Positions 1 through 6,618 of a stretch of 8,900 nt of DNA are shown piece by piece (position 1 is the first letter of the stretch; each line of letters opens with the position of its first letter). Made by a program: the position numbers and the translations under genes. The notes below the pieces were generated by a model. That model saw only the letters and a list, made by a program, of their open reading frames with translations. It did not search any database and was not told the DNA's origin. This DNA is from an uncultured Opitutia bacterium (lineage in GTDB: Bacteria > Verrucomicrobiota > Verrucomicrobiia > Opitutales > UBA953): contig CALEEU010000082.1 of NCBI GenBank assembly GCA_937875975.1, forward strand, positions 1 to 8,900, written 5' to 3'.

Positions 1-993
1 CAAGCCGGGGCGACGCCGCCGCACCATGGCGCGATCGTCGGGCACGGCGAGTTCCGCTACCGCGTCGACAAGCTCTGGTGTCAGGCCGACAAGGCCAAGC
101 ACCCCGTCAAGGATTGCCATGAGATGGTCCAGGCCGGCGACGGCCGCCTCTACCTCATCACCAACCATAAGCAGAACAACGTCCTCGTCTTCGACGGGGA
201 CGGCAAAGTCGTCGACGCCTGGAGCGTGGGCATGGGCGCCGGACACGGACTCAGCCTCGAGCGCGGCGCGGACGGCAAGGAACACCTCTGGCTCGTGGAC
301 AACGGCGGGCGGGTCGTGAAGACCACGCTCAAGGGCGAGGTCGTCCTCGAACTCCCGCATGCACAGAAGTGCGGCGCTTATTCCGACAAGGAACCTTATT
401 CCCCGACCGAGGCCGTGGCCGCGCCCAATGGCGACATCTACGTCGCGGACGGCTACGGATCGCAGTTCATCCTGCGTTTCGACCGGAACGGCAAATACCT
501 GAGCAAGTTCGGCGGTAAGAGCACCCAGCCGACCAACCCCGGGAAGTTCATGCAGGCCCATGGCGTCGCGATCGACACGCGGGGACCTGAGCCCCTGCTC
601 GTCTGCACCGAACGCGTGCGGAATGAATTCAACTGGTTCACCCTGGACGGTAAGCACGTCAAGGGCGTCTACCTCCCCGGCGCCTACGTCAGCCGCCCCG
701 TCATCCACGGCAAGCACCTGTACTCCGGCGTCTGCTTCGGCGCCAAGCCCGACGACCATCGCATGTGGCAGGGCCGCGGGTTCGTCACCATCCTCGACGA
801 AGCCGGCAAGGTCGTCGCGAACCCCGGCGGCCGGGAGCCCAAGTACGTCGACGGACGACTCCAGCTCATGCTGCAGGACCAACCTGTCTTCAATAATTGC
901 CACGACGTCTGCGTCGACTCGCGGGGCGACCTTTACGTCTGCCAGTGGGCCAGCGGCAGCGTCTACCCCTACAAACTCCTTCGTCTCACATGA
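1..993 (+). CDS. Six-bladed NHL-like beta-propeller protein, 5' end missing
   Basis: The frame is open from the window edge to the TGA at 991-993, so 330 residues of a longer protein are visible; the first internal ATG (124) is not the true start because family-like sequence continues upstream of it. About six blade-like repeats can be read, each with a D/N-G-x-[IL]-Y-[VL] strand pattern: near residues 41-66, 80-110, 135-165, 182-210, 230-265 and 298-325. The clearest is blade three, with NGDIYVADGYGSQ followed by FDRNGKYLSKFG. This resembles NHL-repeat proteins and the propeller of peptidyl-alpha-hydroxyglycine lyase, but no catalytic assignment is possible. The missing N-terminus probably held a signal peptide. 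The stop overlaps the start of the DUF1501 gene, so the two are probably translated together. Fold call is fairly sure; function unknown. Confidence 0.85.
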   Translation, partial: QAGATPPHHGAIVGHGEFRYRVDKLWCQADKAKHPVKDCHEMVQAGDGRLYLITNHKQNNVLVFDGDGKVVDAWSVGMGAGHGLSLERGADGKEHLWLVDNGGRVVKTTLKGEVVLELPHAQKCGAYSDKEPYSPTEAVAAPNGDIYVADGYGSQFILRFDRNGKYLSKFGGKSTQPTNPGKFMQAHGVAIDTRGPEPLLVCTERVRNEFNWFTLDGKHVKGVYLPGAYVSRPVIHGKHLYSGVCFGAKPDDHRMWQGRGFVTILDEAGKVVANPGGREPKYVDGRLQLMLQDQPVFNNCHDVCVDSRGDLYVCQWASGSVYPYKLLRLT

Positions 994-2432
994 GCCCTGA
1001 TCCGCTCGACCCTTCGCGTCGCTACTTCCTCGGCCAGTGCACCGGGCTCTCGCTCGGCGCCATGGCGCTCTCGACGCTCGTCGGCCGCGCGCTCGCCGCG
1101 GACGGAGCGGGCAAGCCCGGCCTCCCCCACCTCCCGCACTTCGCCGCCAAGGCCAAGCGCGTCATCTTCCTCACCCAGTCGGGCGGCCCTTCGCAGATCG
1201 AACTCTTCGACGAGAAGCCCGGCCTCACGGCGCTCGCCGGCACCGAGCTCCCCGAATCCGTGCGGCGCGGCCAGCGTCTGACCACCATGACCTCGGGCCA
1301 GAAGCAGCTCATCAAGCCCGCGGCCACGAAGTTCGAACGCTGCGGCCAGAGCGGGCAGAACCTCGGCGAGTGGCTCCCGCACCTGAAGACCGTGGCGGAC
1401 GACCTCTGCGTCATCCGGTCGATGCACACCGACCAGATCAACCACGCCCCGGCCATGACGCAGTTCCTGACCGGCAACCAGATCCCCGGTCGGCCGAGCC
1501 TCGGCGCCTGGGCCAGCTACGGCCTCGGCAGCGAGAACCGCGACCTTCCTGACTACCTCGTCCTGCTCTCCAAGATGCAGCGGCCGAGCGACCAGCCCTT
1601 GTATGATCATTATTGGGGCAGCGGCTTCCTCCCCTCGCGCTACCAAGGCGTCAAACTGCGCAGCGCCAAGGACCCCGTCCTTTACCTGCGCGACCCCGAC
1701 GGCCTGCCGCGCGAACTCCGCCGCGAGATGCTGGACACCCTGGGCGCCCTCAACCAGCAAGCCCTGGCGCGCTCCGGCGACCCTGAGATCTCCACGCGCA
1801 TCCGCCAATACGAGATGGCCTACCGCATGCAGGCCAGCGTGCCGGAGCTCACCGACCTCAGCGACGAGAAGGATGAAGTCTTCGAGCTCTATGGTCCGGA
1901 CTCACGGCGGCCGGGCAGCTACGCCGCGAACTGCATCCTCGCCCGTCGCCTGATCGAACGCGGCGTCCGCTTCGTGCAGCTCTTCCACCCTGACTGGGAT
2001 CACCACAGCCGGCTCACCTCCTGGTGCACCGCGCGTTGCCGTGATACCGACCAGCCCAGCGCCGCCTTGGTCAAAGACCTCAAACGTCGCGGGTTGCTCG
2101 AGGACACGCTCGTCGTCTGGGGCGGCGAGTTCGGCCGCGGCGTCGCCGGCCAAGGCAAATGGGACAGCCCCGAAGCCGGCCGCGACCACCACCCGCGTTG
2201 CTTCACCATGTGGATGGCCGGCGGCGGCGTGAAGGCCGGCACCAGTTACGGCGAGACCGACGACTTCAGCTACAATGTGGCCAAGGATCCCGTGCACGTG
2301 CACGACCTGCACGCCACCATCCTGCATCTCCTCGGCATCCACCACGAGCGGTTCACCTACCGTCACCAGGGACTTGATTTCCGGCTGACCGGAGTCGAAC
2401 CGGCGAAAGTGGTGAAAGGGATTGTCGCGTAG
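990..2432 (+). CDS. DUF1501 family protein with Tat signal
   Basis: This 480-residue protein matches the DUF1501 family (PF07394), which belongs to the alkaline phosphatase/sulfatase-like clan and is abundant in PVC bacteria; its reaction is not established. The start at 990 is chosen because a twin-arginine motif, SRRYFLG (residues 9-15), then lies close to the N-terminus and is followed by a hydrophobic stretch ending near ALA (about residue 35); the frame stays open upstream only through the preceding gene. Family landmarks are GGPSQIELFD (65-74), RSMHTDQINH (143-152), GEFGR (379-383), GRDHHP (397-402) and DPVHVHDLHATILHLLG (433-449), so the protein looks complete. The Tat signal suggests export of a folded, perhaps metal-bearing protein. 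The ATG overlaps the upstream TGA as ATGA, implying translational coupling. In this phylum DUF1501 genes usually sit beside DUF1549/DUF1553 cytochrome genes; here the visible partner is a propeller. Confidence 0.93.
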   Translation: MSPDPLDPSRRYFLGQCTGLSLGAMALSTLVGRALAADGAGKPGLPHLPHFAAKAKRVIFLTQSGGPSQIELFDEKPGLTALAGTELPESVRRGQRLTTMTSGQKQLIKPAATKFERCGQSGQNLGEWLPHLKTVADDLCVIRSMHTDQINHAPAMTQFLTGNQIPGRPSLGAWASYGLGSENRDLPDYLVLLSKMQRPSDQPLYDHYWGSGFLPSRYQGVKLRSAKDPVLYLRDPDGLPRELRREMLDTLGALNQQALARSGDPEISTRIRQYEMAYRMQASVPELTDLSDEKDEVFELYGPDSRRPGSYAANCILARRLIERGVRFVQLFHPDWDHHSRLTSWCTARCRDTDQPSAALVKDLKRRGLLEDTLVVWGGEFGRGVAGQGKWDSPEAGRDHHPRCFTMWMAGGGVKAGTSYGETDDFSYNVAKDPVHVHDLHATILHLLGIHHERFTYRHQGLDFRLTGVEPAKVVKGIVA

Positions 2433-2440
2433 CGCGCGCC

Positions 2441-2496
2441 GAGGACACGAGGACCGGAGGACACGAGGGCGCAGGAGAGGCCCGGAGGCCCAGAGG
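2441..2496. repeat. Degenerate octamer tandem array, GAGGACAC type
   Basis: Seven consecutive 8-bp steps keep phase: GAGGACAC, GAGGACCG, GAGGACAC, GAGGGCGC, AGGAGAGG, CCCGGAGG and CCCAGAGG. The first four share GAGG at the start; the last three share AGG at the end. The segment 2441-2460 matches the reverse complement of 6591-6610 at 18 of 20 positions, so a related repeat occurs in inverted orientation in the next gap. Function unknown. Confidence 0.75.
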
Positions 2497-2527
2497 CTTG
2501 GTGGACCAGAAGAACATCTTCGGGTCT

Positions 2528-2642
2528 CAGGTCTCGGCGATCGGAAGCCAGGCACGGGTTATCAGGTTCGGGTACGGGTACGGGTCCTGAACCTGTACTT
2601 GAACCAGAATACCCGAACCTGGGACCGGAGGGCCGAGACCTG
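2528..2642. repeat. Nested inverted repeat with two perfect stem segments
   Basis: The outer arms CAGGTCTCGG (2528-2537) and CCGAGACCTG (2633-2642) pair perfectly over 10 bp. Inside them, CAGGTTCGGGTA (2563-2574) and TACCCGAACCTG (2610-2621) pair perfectly over 12 bp around a 35-nt loop. The internal loop is unequal, 25 nt on the left and 11 nt on the right. The left inner arm runs into TACGGG hexamers, and GAACC recurs three times on the right side. It could form a long hairpin in RNA or a cruciform in DNA. There is no T-tract, so it is not a standard intrinsic terminator. Confidence 0.7.
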
Positions 2643-2661
2643 GGACCTGAGAATTTATTGG

Positions 2662-2689
2662 CTAACCGCCAACCGCTAACCGCCACCCG
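2662..2689. repeat. Heptamer tandem array, CTAACCG type
   Basis: Four in-phase 7-bp units follow one another: CTAACCG, CCAACCG, CTAACCG and CCACCCG, then a looser CTATAACCG. The alternating CT/CC start makes a 14-bp higher-order period. It sits about 85 bp upstream of the DUF1080 fusion gene and has no evident function. Confidence 0.7.
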
Positions 2690-2735
2690 CTATAACCGAT
2701 TTCACCTCCATTTCCCTCCATTTGAACAAGTGCCG

Positions 2736-2762
2736 TTGACGGGTGTCCAAAGGGCATAGAAA
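2736..2762 (+). promoter_or_regulatory. Weak sigma-70-like promoter candidate
   Basis: TTGACG (2736-2741) resembles a -35 box and TAGAAA (2757-2762) a -10 box, with a short 15-bp spacer. If real, transcription would start only a few bases before the ATG at 2774, giving a very short leader; this would fit the absence of a Shine-Dalgarno sequence there. The match is poor and the spacing sub-optimal, so it is only a candidate. Confidence 0.2.
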
Positions 2763-2773
2763 ACAACTGCCTC

Positions 2774-5700
2774 ATGAGAAACCCCCTCTCTGCCCTGCTG
2801 GCGTTCCTGCTGGCGGCCTTCTCCCCGCTTTCCGCCCAGGATGGCTTCAAGCCTCTGTTCGACGGCAAGACCCTGGCCGGCTGGGACGGCAACCCGGAGC
2901 TGTGGTCCGTCGAAGACGGCGCGATCACCGGCAAGACCAAGGGACCTGACCATCTCGCCTACAACCAGTTCCTCGTCTGGAACGGCGTCGTGAAGAACTT
3001 CGAACTGCGCGCCAAGGTGAAGTGCTCCGCCAGCAACTCCGGCATCCAGTATCGCAGCAAGGCGCTGCCGGAAGTCGGCAAGTGGGTCGTCGGTGGCTAC
3101 CAGTGCGACATCCATGCCAACCCGCCTTACAACGGCATGGTCTATGACGAGCGCGGCCGCGGCATCCTCGTGCAGAACGGCCAGAGCGTCATCATCGACG
3201 ACAAGGCCGCCAAGTGGCTCTCCGCCGAACACGATCCCGTGAAGGTCGATTTCACCGAGTGGCATGAGTATGTCATCATCGCGCAGGGCAACCGCCTGAT
3301 CCACAAGGTCGACGGCAAGGTCACCATCGAACTCGTCGACCACGACGCCAAGGACCGCGAACTCGAAGGCCTGCTCGCCTTCCAGGTGCACAAAGGCCCA
3401 GCCATGATCGTCCAGATCAAGGACGTCATGCTCAAGGAACTTCCTGAGTCCCCGCTCGTCACCCTGGACAAGAGCCCCATCCCCAGCGATGCCCAGCGCA
3501 TCGTCGCCCCGGCGCCTGGCAAGAAAGCCCCCGCCAAGAATGCGCCCAAGGCCGCGCCCGCTCCGGGCAAGGCGAAGGCGAAGGCCAAGGCTCCGGCCAA
3601 GAAGGCTCCGGCCGGCGACACCGGCAAGGAGATCGGCGAGAACAAGGCCACGCCTGTCAGCCGCATCAAGGCTCCCGCCGGCTTCCAGGTCGAACTCCTC
3701 TACTCCGTCCCCGGCGCCGAGAAAGGCTCCTGGGTGGCCCTGTGCGTCGATGACAAAGGACGGATCTACGCCAGCGACCAGTACGGCGACCTCTACCGCT
3801 TCCCCGCGCCCGCCGCCGGCCAGACCCTCAAGGCCGCCGACATCAAGAAGATGCCGGTGAACATCCGCGCCATCAACGGCATGACCTGGGCCTTCGGCGC
3901 CCTCTACGCCGGCGTGAACGATTACGAGAAGAAGATCCCCAGCGGCTTCTACCGCCTCAGCGACAGCGACGGCGACGACCAGCTCGACAAGGTCGAACTC
4001 CTCCGCGACATCCAGTCCGGCGGCGACCACGGCGTCCACAAGGTCGTCGTCACCCCCGATCAGCAGGGCTTCTACCTCATCAGCGGCAACAACGCCGTGA
4101 AGACCGAGACCCCGGCCACCTCGCCCGTCGCGCCGCTCTGGGGCGACGACCATCTCCTGCAGCGCATGCCGGACGGCCGCGGCCACAACCGCCACGTGCT
4201 CGCCCCGGGCGGCATCGTCTACCGCATCAGCAAGGACGGGAAGACCTTCGAGACCTTCGCGAGCGGCTTCCGCAACATCTACGGCGGCGCCCTCAACCGC
4301 GCCGGCGACCTGTTCACGTACGACGCCGACATGGAGTATGACTTCAACACCCCGTGGTATCGCCCCACGCGCGTGAACCACGTCGTCAGCGGCGGCGAAT
4401 ACGGCTGGCGCAACGGCGCCGGCAAGTATCCGGAATTCTACGCCGACAACCTGCCGGCCACCGTGAACATCGGCCCTGGCTCGCCCACCGGCATCGCCTT
4501 CGGTTACGGCGCCAAGTTCCCGGCCAAGTATCAGGAAGCCCTCTACATCATGGATTGGAGCTGGGGTAAGATCTACGCCGTCCAGCTCAAGCCGCAGGGC
4601 GCGAGCTATGTCGGCGTGAAGGAAGACTTCATCCAGGGCGCGCCCCTGCCCGTGACCGACCTCGCCATCCACCCGCAGGACGGCGCGATGTATTTCGCCA
4701 TCGGCGGCCGCAAGGTCCAGTCCGGCCTCTACCGCGTGACCTACGTGGGCAAGGAATCGACCGAACCCGTCCTGGCCTCCGCCGCCAAGGCCGCGCCCGA
4801 AGTCATCGCCCGCAAGGCCCTCGAGCAGTTCCACGGCAAGCAGGACCCCAAGGCCGCCGACGTCGCCTGGCCGCACCTCGCTTCGTCCGACCGCTGGTTG
4901 CGTTTCGCCGCCCGCGTGGTGCTCGAGCATCAGCCGCACGCCGGCTGGAGCGAGCGCGCCTTCGCCGAGCAGAACGCCACCGCCCGCCTCGAGGCCCTGC
5001 TCGCGCTGGCGCGTCAGGCCGCCCCGTGCCCTTACCACACCGCCAAGGCCGCCAAGCCCGACCCGCGCACCGGCATCGCGCCGACGATCGCTGAGCCCAC
5101 CGCCGAACAGGCCGCCCTGCGCGATCGCCTGCTCGCGGCCCTGCGCGCCGACGACTTCGCGAAGCTCACCCAGGAGCAGAAGCTCCTGAACCTCCGCGTC
5201 GCCCAGATCGTCCTACACCGCTACGGCAAGCCGGACGACGCCGGTATCGCCGCCGTGACCCGCTATTACGACGCCACCTATCCCGCGGCGAACTTCGAGC
5301 TCAACTGGCTCCTCACCGAGACCCTGAGCTTCCTGCAGTCCCCGACGCTGGCCGCCAAGGCCATGGCCGTGGTCGCCGACGCCGGCAGTCAGGAGCCCGA
5401 GATGGAGATCATGCGCAGCCTGCGCATGCTCAAGGCCGGCTGGACTCCGGAGCTCCGCGAAAAACAGCTCAACTGGTTCGTCAAGGCCGCCAGCTACCGT
5501 GGTGGTTCGAGCTTCGGCAAGTTCATCGAGTTCATCCGTAACGACTCCCTCGCCACGTTCTCGCCCGAAGAGCTGACCCGCCACGATAAGCTCGTCGCCC
5601 TGGCCAAGAACCCGCCCATCAAATCGGCTTATGAGAACGTCGGCGCCATCTTCGCCGGCCGCACGCCCAAGAACTGGACGCTCGAAGAGCTGAGCGCCGC

Positions 5701-6169
5701 CGCCCGCACCGGCATGAAGGGCCGCGACTACGAGAACGGTCGCAAGATCTTCGGCGCCGCCGCCTGCTTCGCCTGCCACCGTTACGGCAACGCCGGCGGC
5801 ATGAACGGCCCGGACCTCACCGGGGCCGGCGGCCGCTACAGCCCGCACGACCTTCTCGACCAGATCATCCACCCCAGCAAGGAGATCAACGAGCAGTTCG
5901 CGCCCGTCGTCGTGACCAAGCAGGACGGCACCACCGTCACCGGCGTCATCGTGAACCTCAACGGAGACACCGTGCAGATCAACACCGACCTCTCCGATCC
6001 TGACCAGCGCGTCGGCTTCGACCGCAAGCAGGTCACGAGCATCGAAGTCTCCAAGGTCTCGCCCATGCCTCCCATGCTCCTCAGCATGCTCACCAAGGAC
6101 GAGGTCCTCGACCTCCTGGCGTTCGTGCTCAGCGGCGGCGACAAGAACGGCCCCGCCTTCAAGAAGTAA
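2774..6169 (+). CDS. DUF1080 - propeller dehydrogenase - c-type cytochrome fusion
   Basis: The protein has 1131 residues. Residues 1-22 are a Sec signal peptide (MRN, a hydrophobic core, then SPLSA), which fixes the start. Residues 23-223 are a DUF1080 domain (PF06439, named for 3-keto-disaccharide hydrolase), opening with FKPLFDGKTLAGWDG and closing with a VQIKDVMLKEL strand. Residues 245-282 are a Lys/Ala/Pro-rich linker. Residues 298-657 are a PVC-type propeller resembling sorbosone/glucose dehydrogenases, with GGDHGVH (416-422) and PWYRPTRVNHVVSGGEYGWR (527-546). Residues 665-975 look helical. The C-terminus is a haem domain with CFACH (998-1002); SPMPPML near residue 1100 could supply the distal methionine. 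Likely role, by inference: periplasmic sugar oxidation with electron transfer to the bound haem, plus keto-glycoside cleavage by the N-terminal domain. It stands alone between two repeat-rich gaps. Domain calls are firm; substrate is unknown. Confidence 0.93.
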   Translation: MRNPLSALLAFLLAAFSPLSAQDGFKPLFDGKTLAGWDGNPELWSVEDGAITGKTKGPDHLAYNQFLVWNGVVKNFELRAKVKCSASNSGIQYRSKALPEVGKWVVGGYQCDIHANPPYNGMVYDERGRGILVQNGQSVIIDDKAAKWLSAEHDPVKVDFTEWHEYVIIAQGNRLIHKVDGKVTIELVDHDAKDRELEGLLAFQVHKGPAMIVQIKDVMLKELPESPLVTLDKSPIPSDAQRIVAPAPGKKAPAKNAPKAAPAPGKAKAKAKAPAKKAPAGDTGKEIGENKATPVSRIKAPAGFQVELLYSVPGAEKGSWVALCVDDKGRIYASDQYGDLYRFPAPAAGQTLKAADIKKMPVNIRAINGMTWAFGALYAGVNDYEKKIPSGFYRLSDSDGDDQLDKVELLRDIQSGGDHGVHKVVVTPDQQGFYLISGNNAVKTETPATSPVAPLWGDDHLLQRMPDGRGHNRHVLAPGGIVYRISKDGKTFETFASGFRNIYGGALNRAGDLFTYDADMEYDFNTPWYRPTRVNHVVSGGEYGWRNGAGKYPEFYADNLPATVNIGPGSPTGIAFGYGAKFPAKYQEALYIMDWSWGKIYAVQLKPQGASYVGVKEDFIQGAPLPVTDLAIHPQDGAMYFAIGGRKVQSGLYRVTYVGKESTEPVLASAAKAAPEVIARKALEQFHGKQDPKAADVAWPHLASSDRWLRFAARVVLEHQPHAGWSERAFAEQNATARLEALLALARQAAPCPYHTAKAAKPDPRTGIAPTIAEPTAEQAALRDRLLAALRADDFAKLTQEQKLLNLRVAQIVLHRYGKPDDAGIAAVTRYYDATYPAANFELNWLLTETLSFLQSPTLAAKAMAVVADAGSQEPEMEIMRSLRMLKAGWTPELREKQLNWFVKAASYRGGSSFGKFIEFIRNDSLATFSPEELTRHDKLVALAKNPPIKSAYENVGAIFAGRTPKNWTLEELSAAARTGMKGRDYENGRKIFGAAACFACHRYGNAGGMNGPDLTGAGGRYSPHDLLDQIIHPSKEINEQFAPVVVTKQDGTTVTGVIVNLNGDTVQINTDLSDPDQRVGFDRKQVTSIEVSKVSPMPPMLLSMLTKDEVLDLLAFVLSGGDKNGPAFKK

Positions 6170-6170
6170 G

Positions 6171-6187
6171 GGCGGCCAAAGGCCGCC
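6171..6187 (+). terminator. GC-rich hairpin directly after the fusion-gene stop
   Basis: GGCGGCC (6171-6177) and GGCCGCC (6181-6187) form a perfect 7-bp stem with an AAA loop, starting one base after the TAA. The position and strength suit transcript termination or 3'-end protection. No T-tract follows, so classic intrinsic termination is not shown. Confidence 0.45.
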
Positions 6188-6233
6188 AGGGGACACGTGG
6201 GCAAGGTGACACGGGGACAAGGCGGAAACATTA

Positions 6234-6265
6234 GTTGACCCGTTGATCAGTTGGCCGGTTGGCCA
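6234..6265. repeat. Octamer tandem array, GTTG type
   Basis: Four exact 8-bp steps: GTTGACCC, GTTGATCA, GTTGGCCG and GTTGGCCA. GTTG is invariant and the seventh position of each unit is always C. The period equals that of the GAGGACAC array, although the unit is unrelated. The last two units also contain a small TGGCC/GGCCA palindrome. Confidence 0.75.
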
Positions 6266-6282
6266 GAAGTAAGACCCTAAAC

Positions 6283-6312
6283 GAGACCGGGGACCGAGAG
6301 GTTGCCGGTCTC
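6283..6312 (+). terminator. Second hairpin, possible terminator
   Basis: GAGACCGG (6283-6290) and CCGGTCTC (6305-6312) form a perfect 8-bp stem with a 14-nt loop, followed by only TTT. It could act as a back-up terminator for the upstream gene, or be another member of the local inverted repeats. The long loop and short T-tract keep confidence low. Confidence 0.3.
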
Positions 6313-6388
6313 TTTCAATAGGCGGGGTAACGTTGCGGATGGCAGGTGGCGGCCCCAGGTGACGGGTGGCGGGACTTCGGGTCTTTCC

Positions 6389-6558
6389 TCGATTCAGTCA
6401 TCTGTCATCGATTCAGCCATCCACCCAGCTGGTTACTATGTCGTGACGCGGTCCCGACCCTACCCAAGGCAGAGGCAACTAGGTCAGCACGCGGTGCTGA
6501 CCCTACCTCGATGCAGTCCTGGCCAACGAGCCAACTTCTCTGGCTTATCGATTTAGTC
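6389..6558. repeat. Four dispersed copies of an 11-mer, TCGATTCAGTC type
   Basis: Copies are TCGATTCAGTC (6389-6399), TCGATTCAGCC (6408-6418), TCGATGCAGTC (6508-6518) and TCGATTTAGTC (6548-6558). Each later copy differs from the first by one base. The first two lie 19 bp apart, and the extended 12-mer CGATTCAGTCAT matches CGATTCAGCCAT. The REP-like hairpins lie between copies two and three. They could be binding sites or simply another degenerate repeat. Confidence 0.65.
6440..6502. repeat. Two direct REP-like hairpins sharing a GCG loop and GACCCTACC tail
   Basis: The first stem is GTCGTGAC (6440-6447) with GTCCCGAC (6451-6458), one mismatch. The second is GGTCAGCAC (6482-6490) with GTGCTGACC (6494-6502), perfect over 9 bp. 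Both have the loop GCG, and both are followed by the same continuation: 20-base stretches beginning ACGCGGT and running through GACCCTACC agree at 17 of 20 positions. They look like two copies of one dispersed palindromic element in the same orientation. I cannot see a linked RAYT-type transposase in the window. Confidence 0.65.
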
Positions 6559-6570
6559 CTCAATTCCGCC

Positions 6571-6618
6571 TTCCCCTCCTTGCCTCGGGCCCTCCGGTCC
6601 TCTAGTCCTCGAGTCACC
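6571..6618. repeat. Octamer tandem array, nnnTCCTC type, just upstream of the esterase
   Basis: Six in-phase 8-bp units: TTCCCCTC, CTTGCCTC, GGGCCCTC, CGGTCCTC, TAGTCCTC and GAGTCACC; an isolated TAGTCCTC also lies at 6554-6561. Five of the six array units end in CTC. This is the reverse complement family of the GAGGACAC array at 2441. It ends 3 bases before the esterase ATG and leaves no room for a purine-rich ribosome-binding site. Confidence 0.7.

Larger units (their letters stand above)
2433..2773. other. Repeat-rich intergenic gap
   Basis: These 341 bases contain no convincing gene; the short open frames here are low-complexity and share no recognisable motif. Instead the gap is a succession of short-period arrays: octamers at 2441-2496, a nested inverted repeat at 2528-2642 that includes TACGGG hexamers, heptamers at 2662-2689 and two decamers (TTCACCTCCA and TTTCCCTCCA) at 2701-2720. 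Only the last 50 bases or so before the next gene look like ordinary upstream sequence. No T-tract terminator was seen after the DUF1501 stop. Confidence 0.8.

Noticed and set aside
897..989. Upstream extension of the DUF1501 protein to 897
   Set aside because: It would overlap the propeller gene by nearly 100 bases and add an Arg-rich stretch before a Tat signal that fits well at 990.
124..993. ATG at 124 as the start of the propeller gene
   Set aside because: The same frame is open to base 1 and encodes plausible propeller sequence upstream, so the gene enters from outside the window.
2441..2720. CRISPR array
   Set aside because: Repeat units are only 6 to 10 bp, directly abutting and without spacers.
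2702..5038. A 778-codon open frame on the minus strand
   Set aside because: It lies wholly opposite the fusion gene, whose domains and haem motif are clear. The translation is Val/Ala/Gly/Asp-rich with no motif, as expected from the antisense of a GC3-biased gene.
5213..6220. A 335-codon minus-strand frame over the cytochrome end
   Set aside because: Antisense shadow of the haem-domain coding region, with biased composition and no recognisable domain.
6302..6556. Small 84-codon gene in the second gap
   Set aside because: The frame covers hairpins and repeated 11-mers, has no ribosome-binding site, and its translation shows no motif or export signal.
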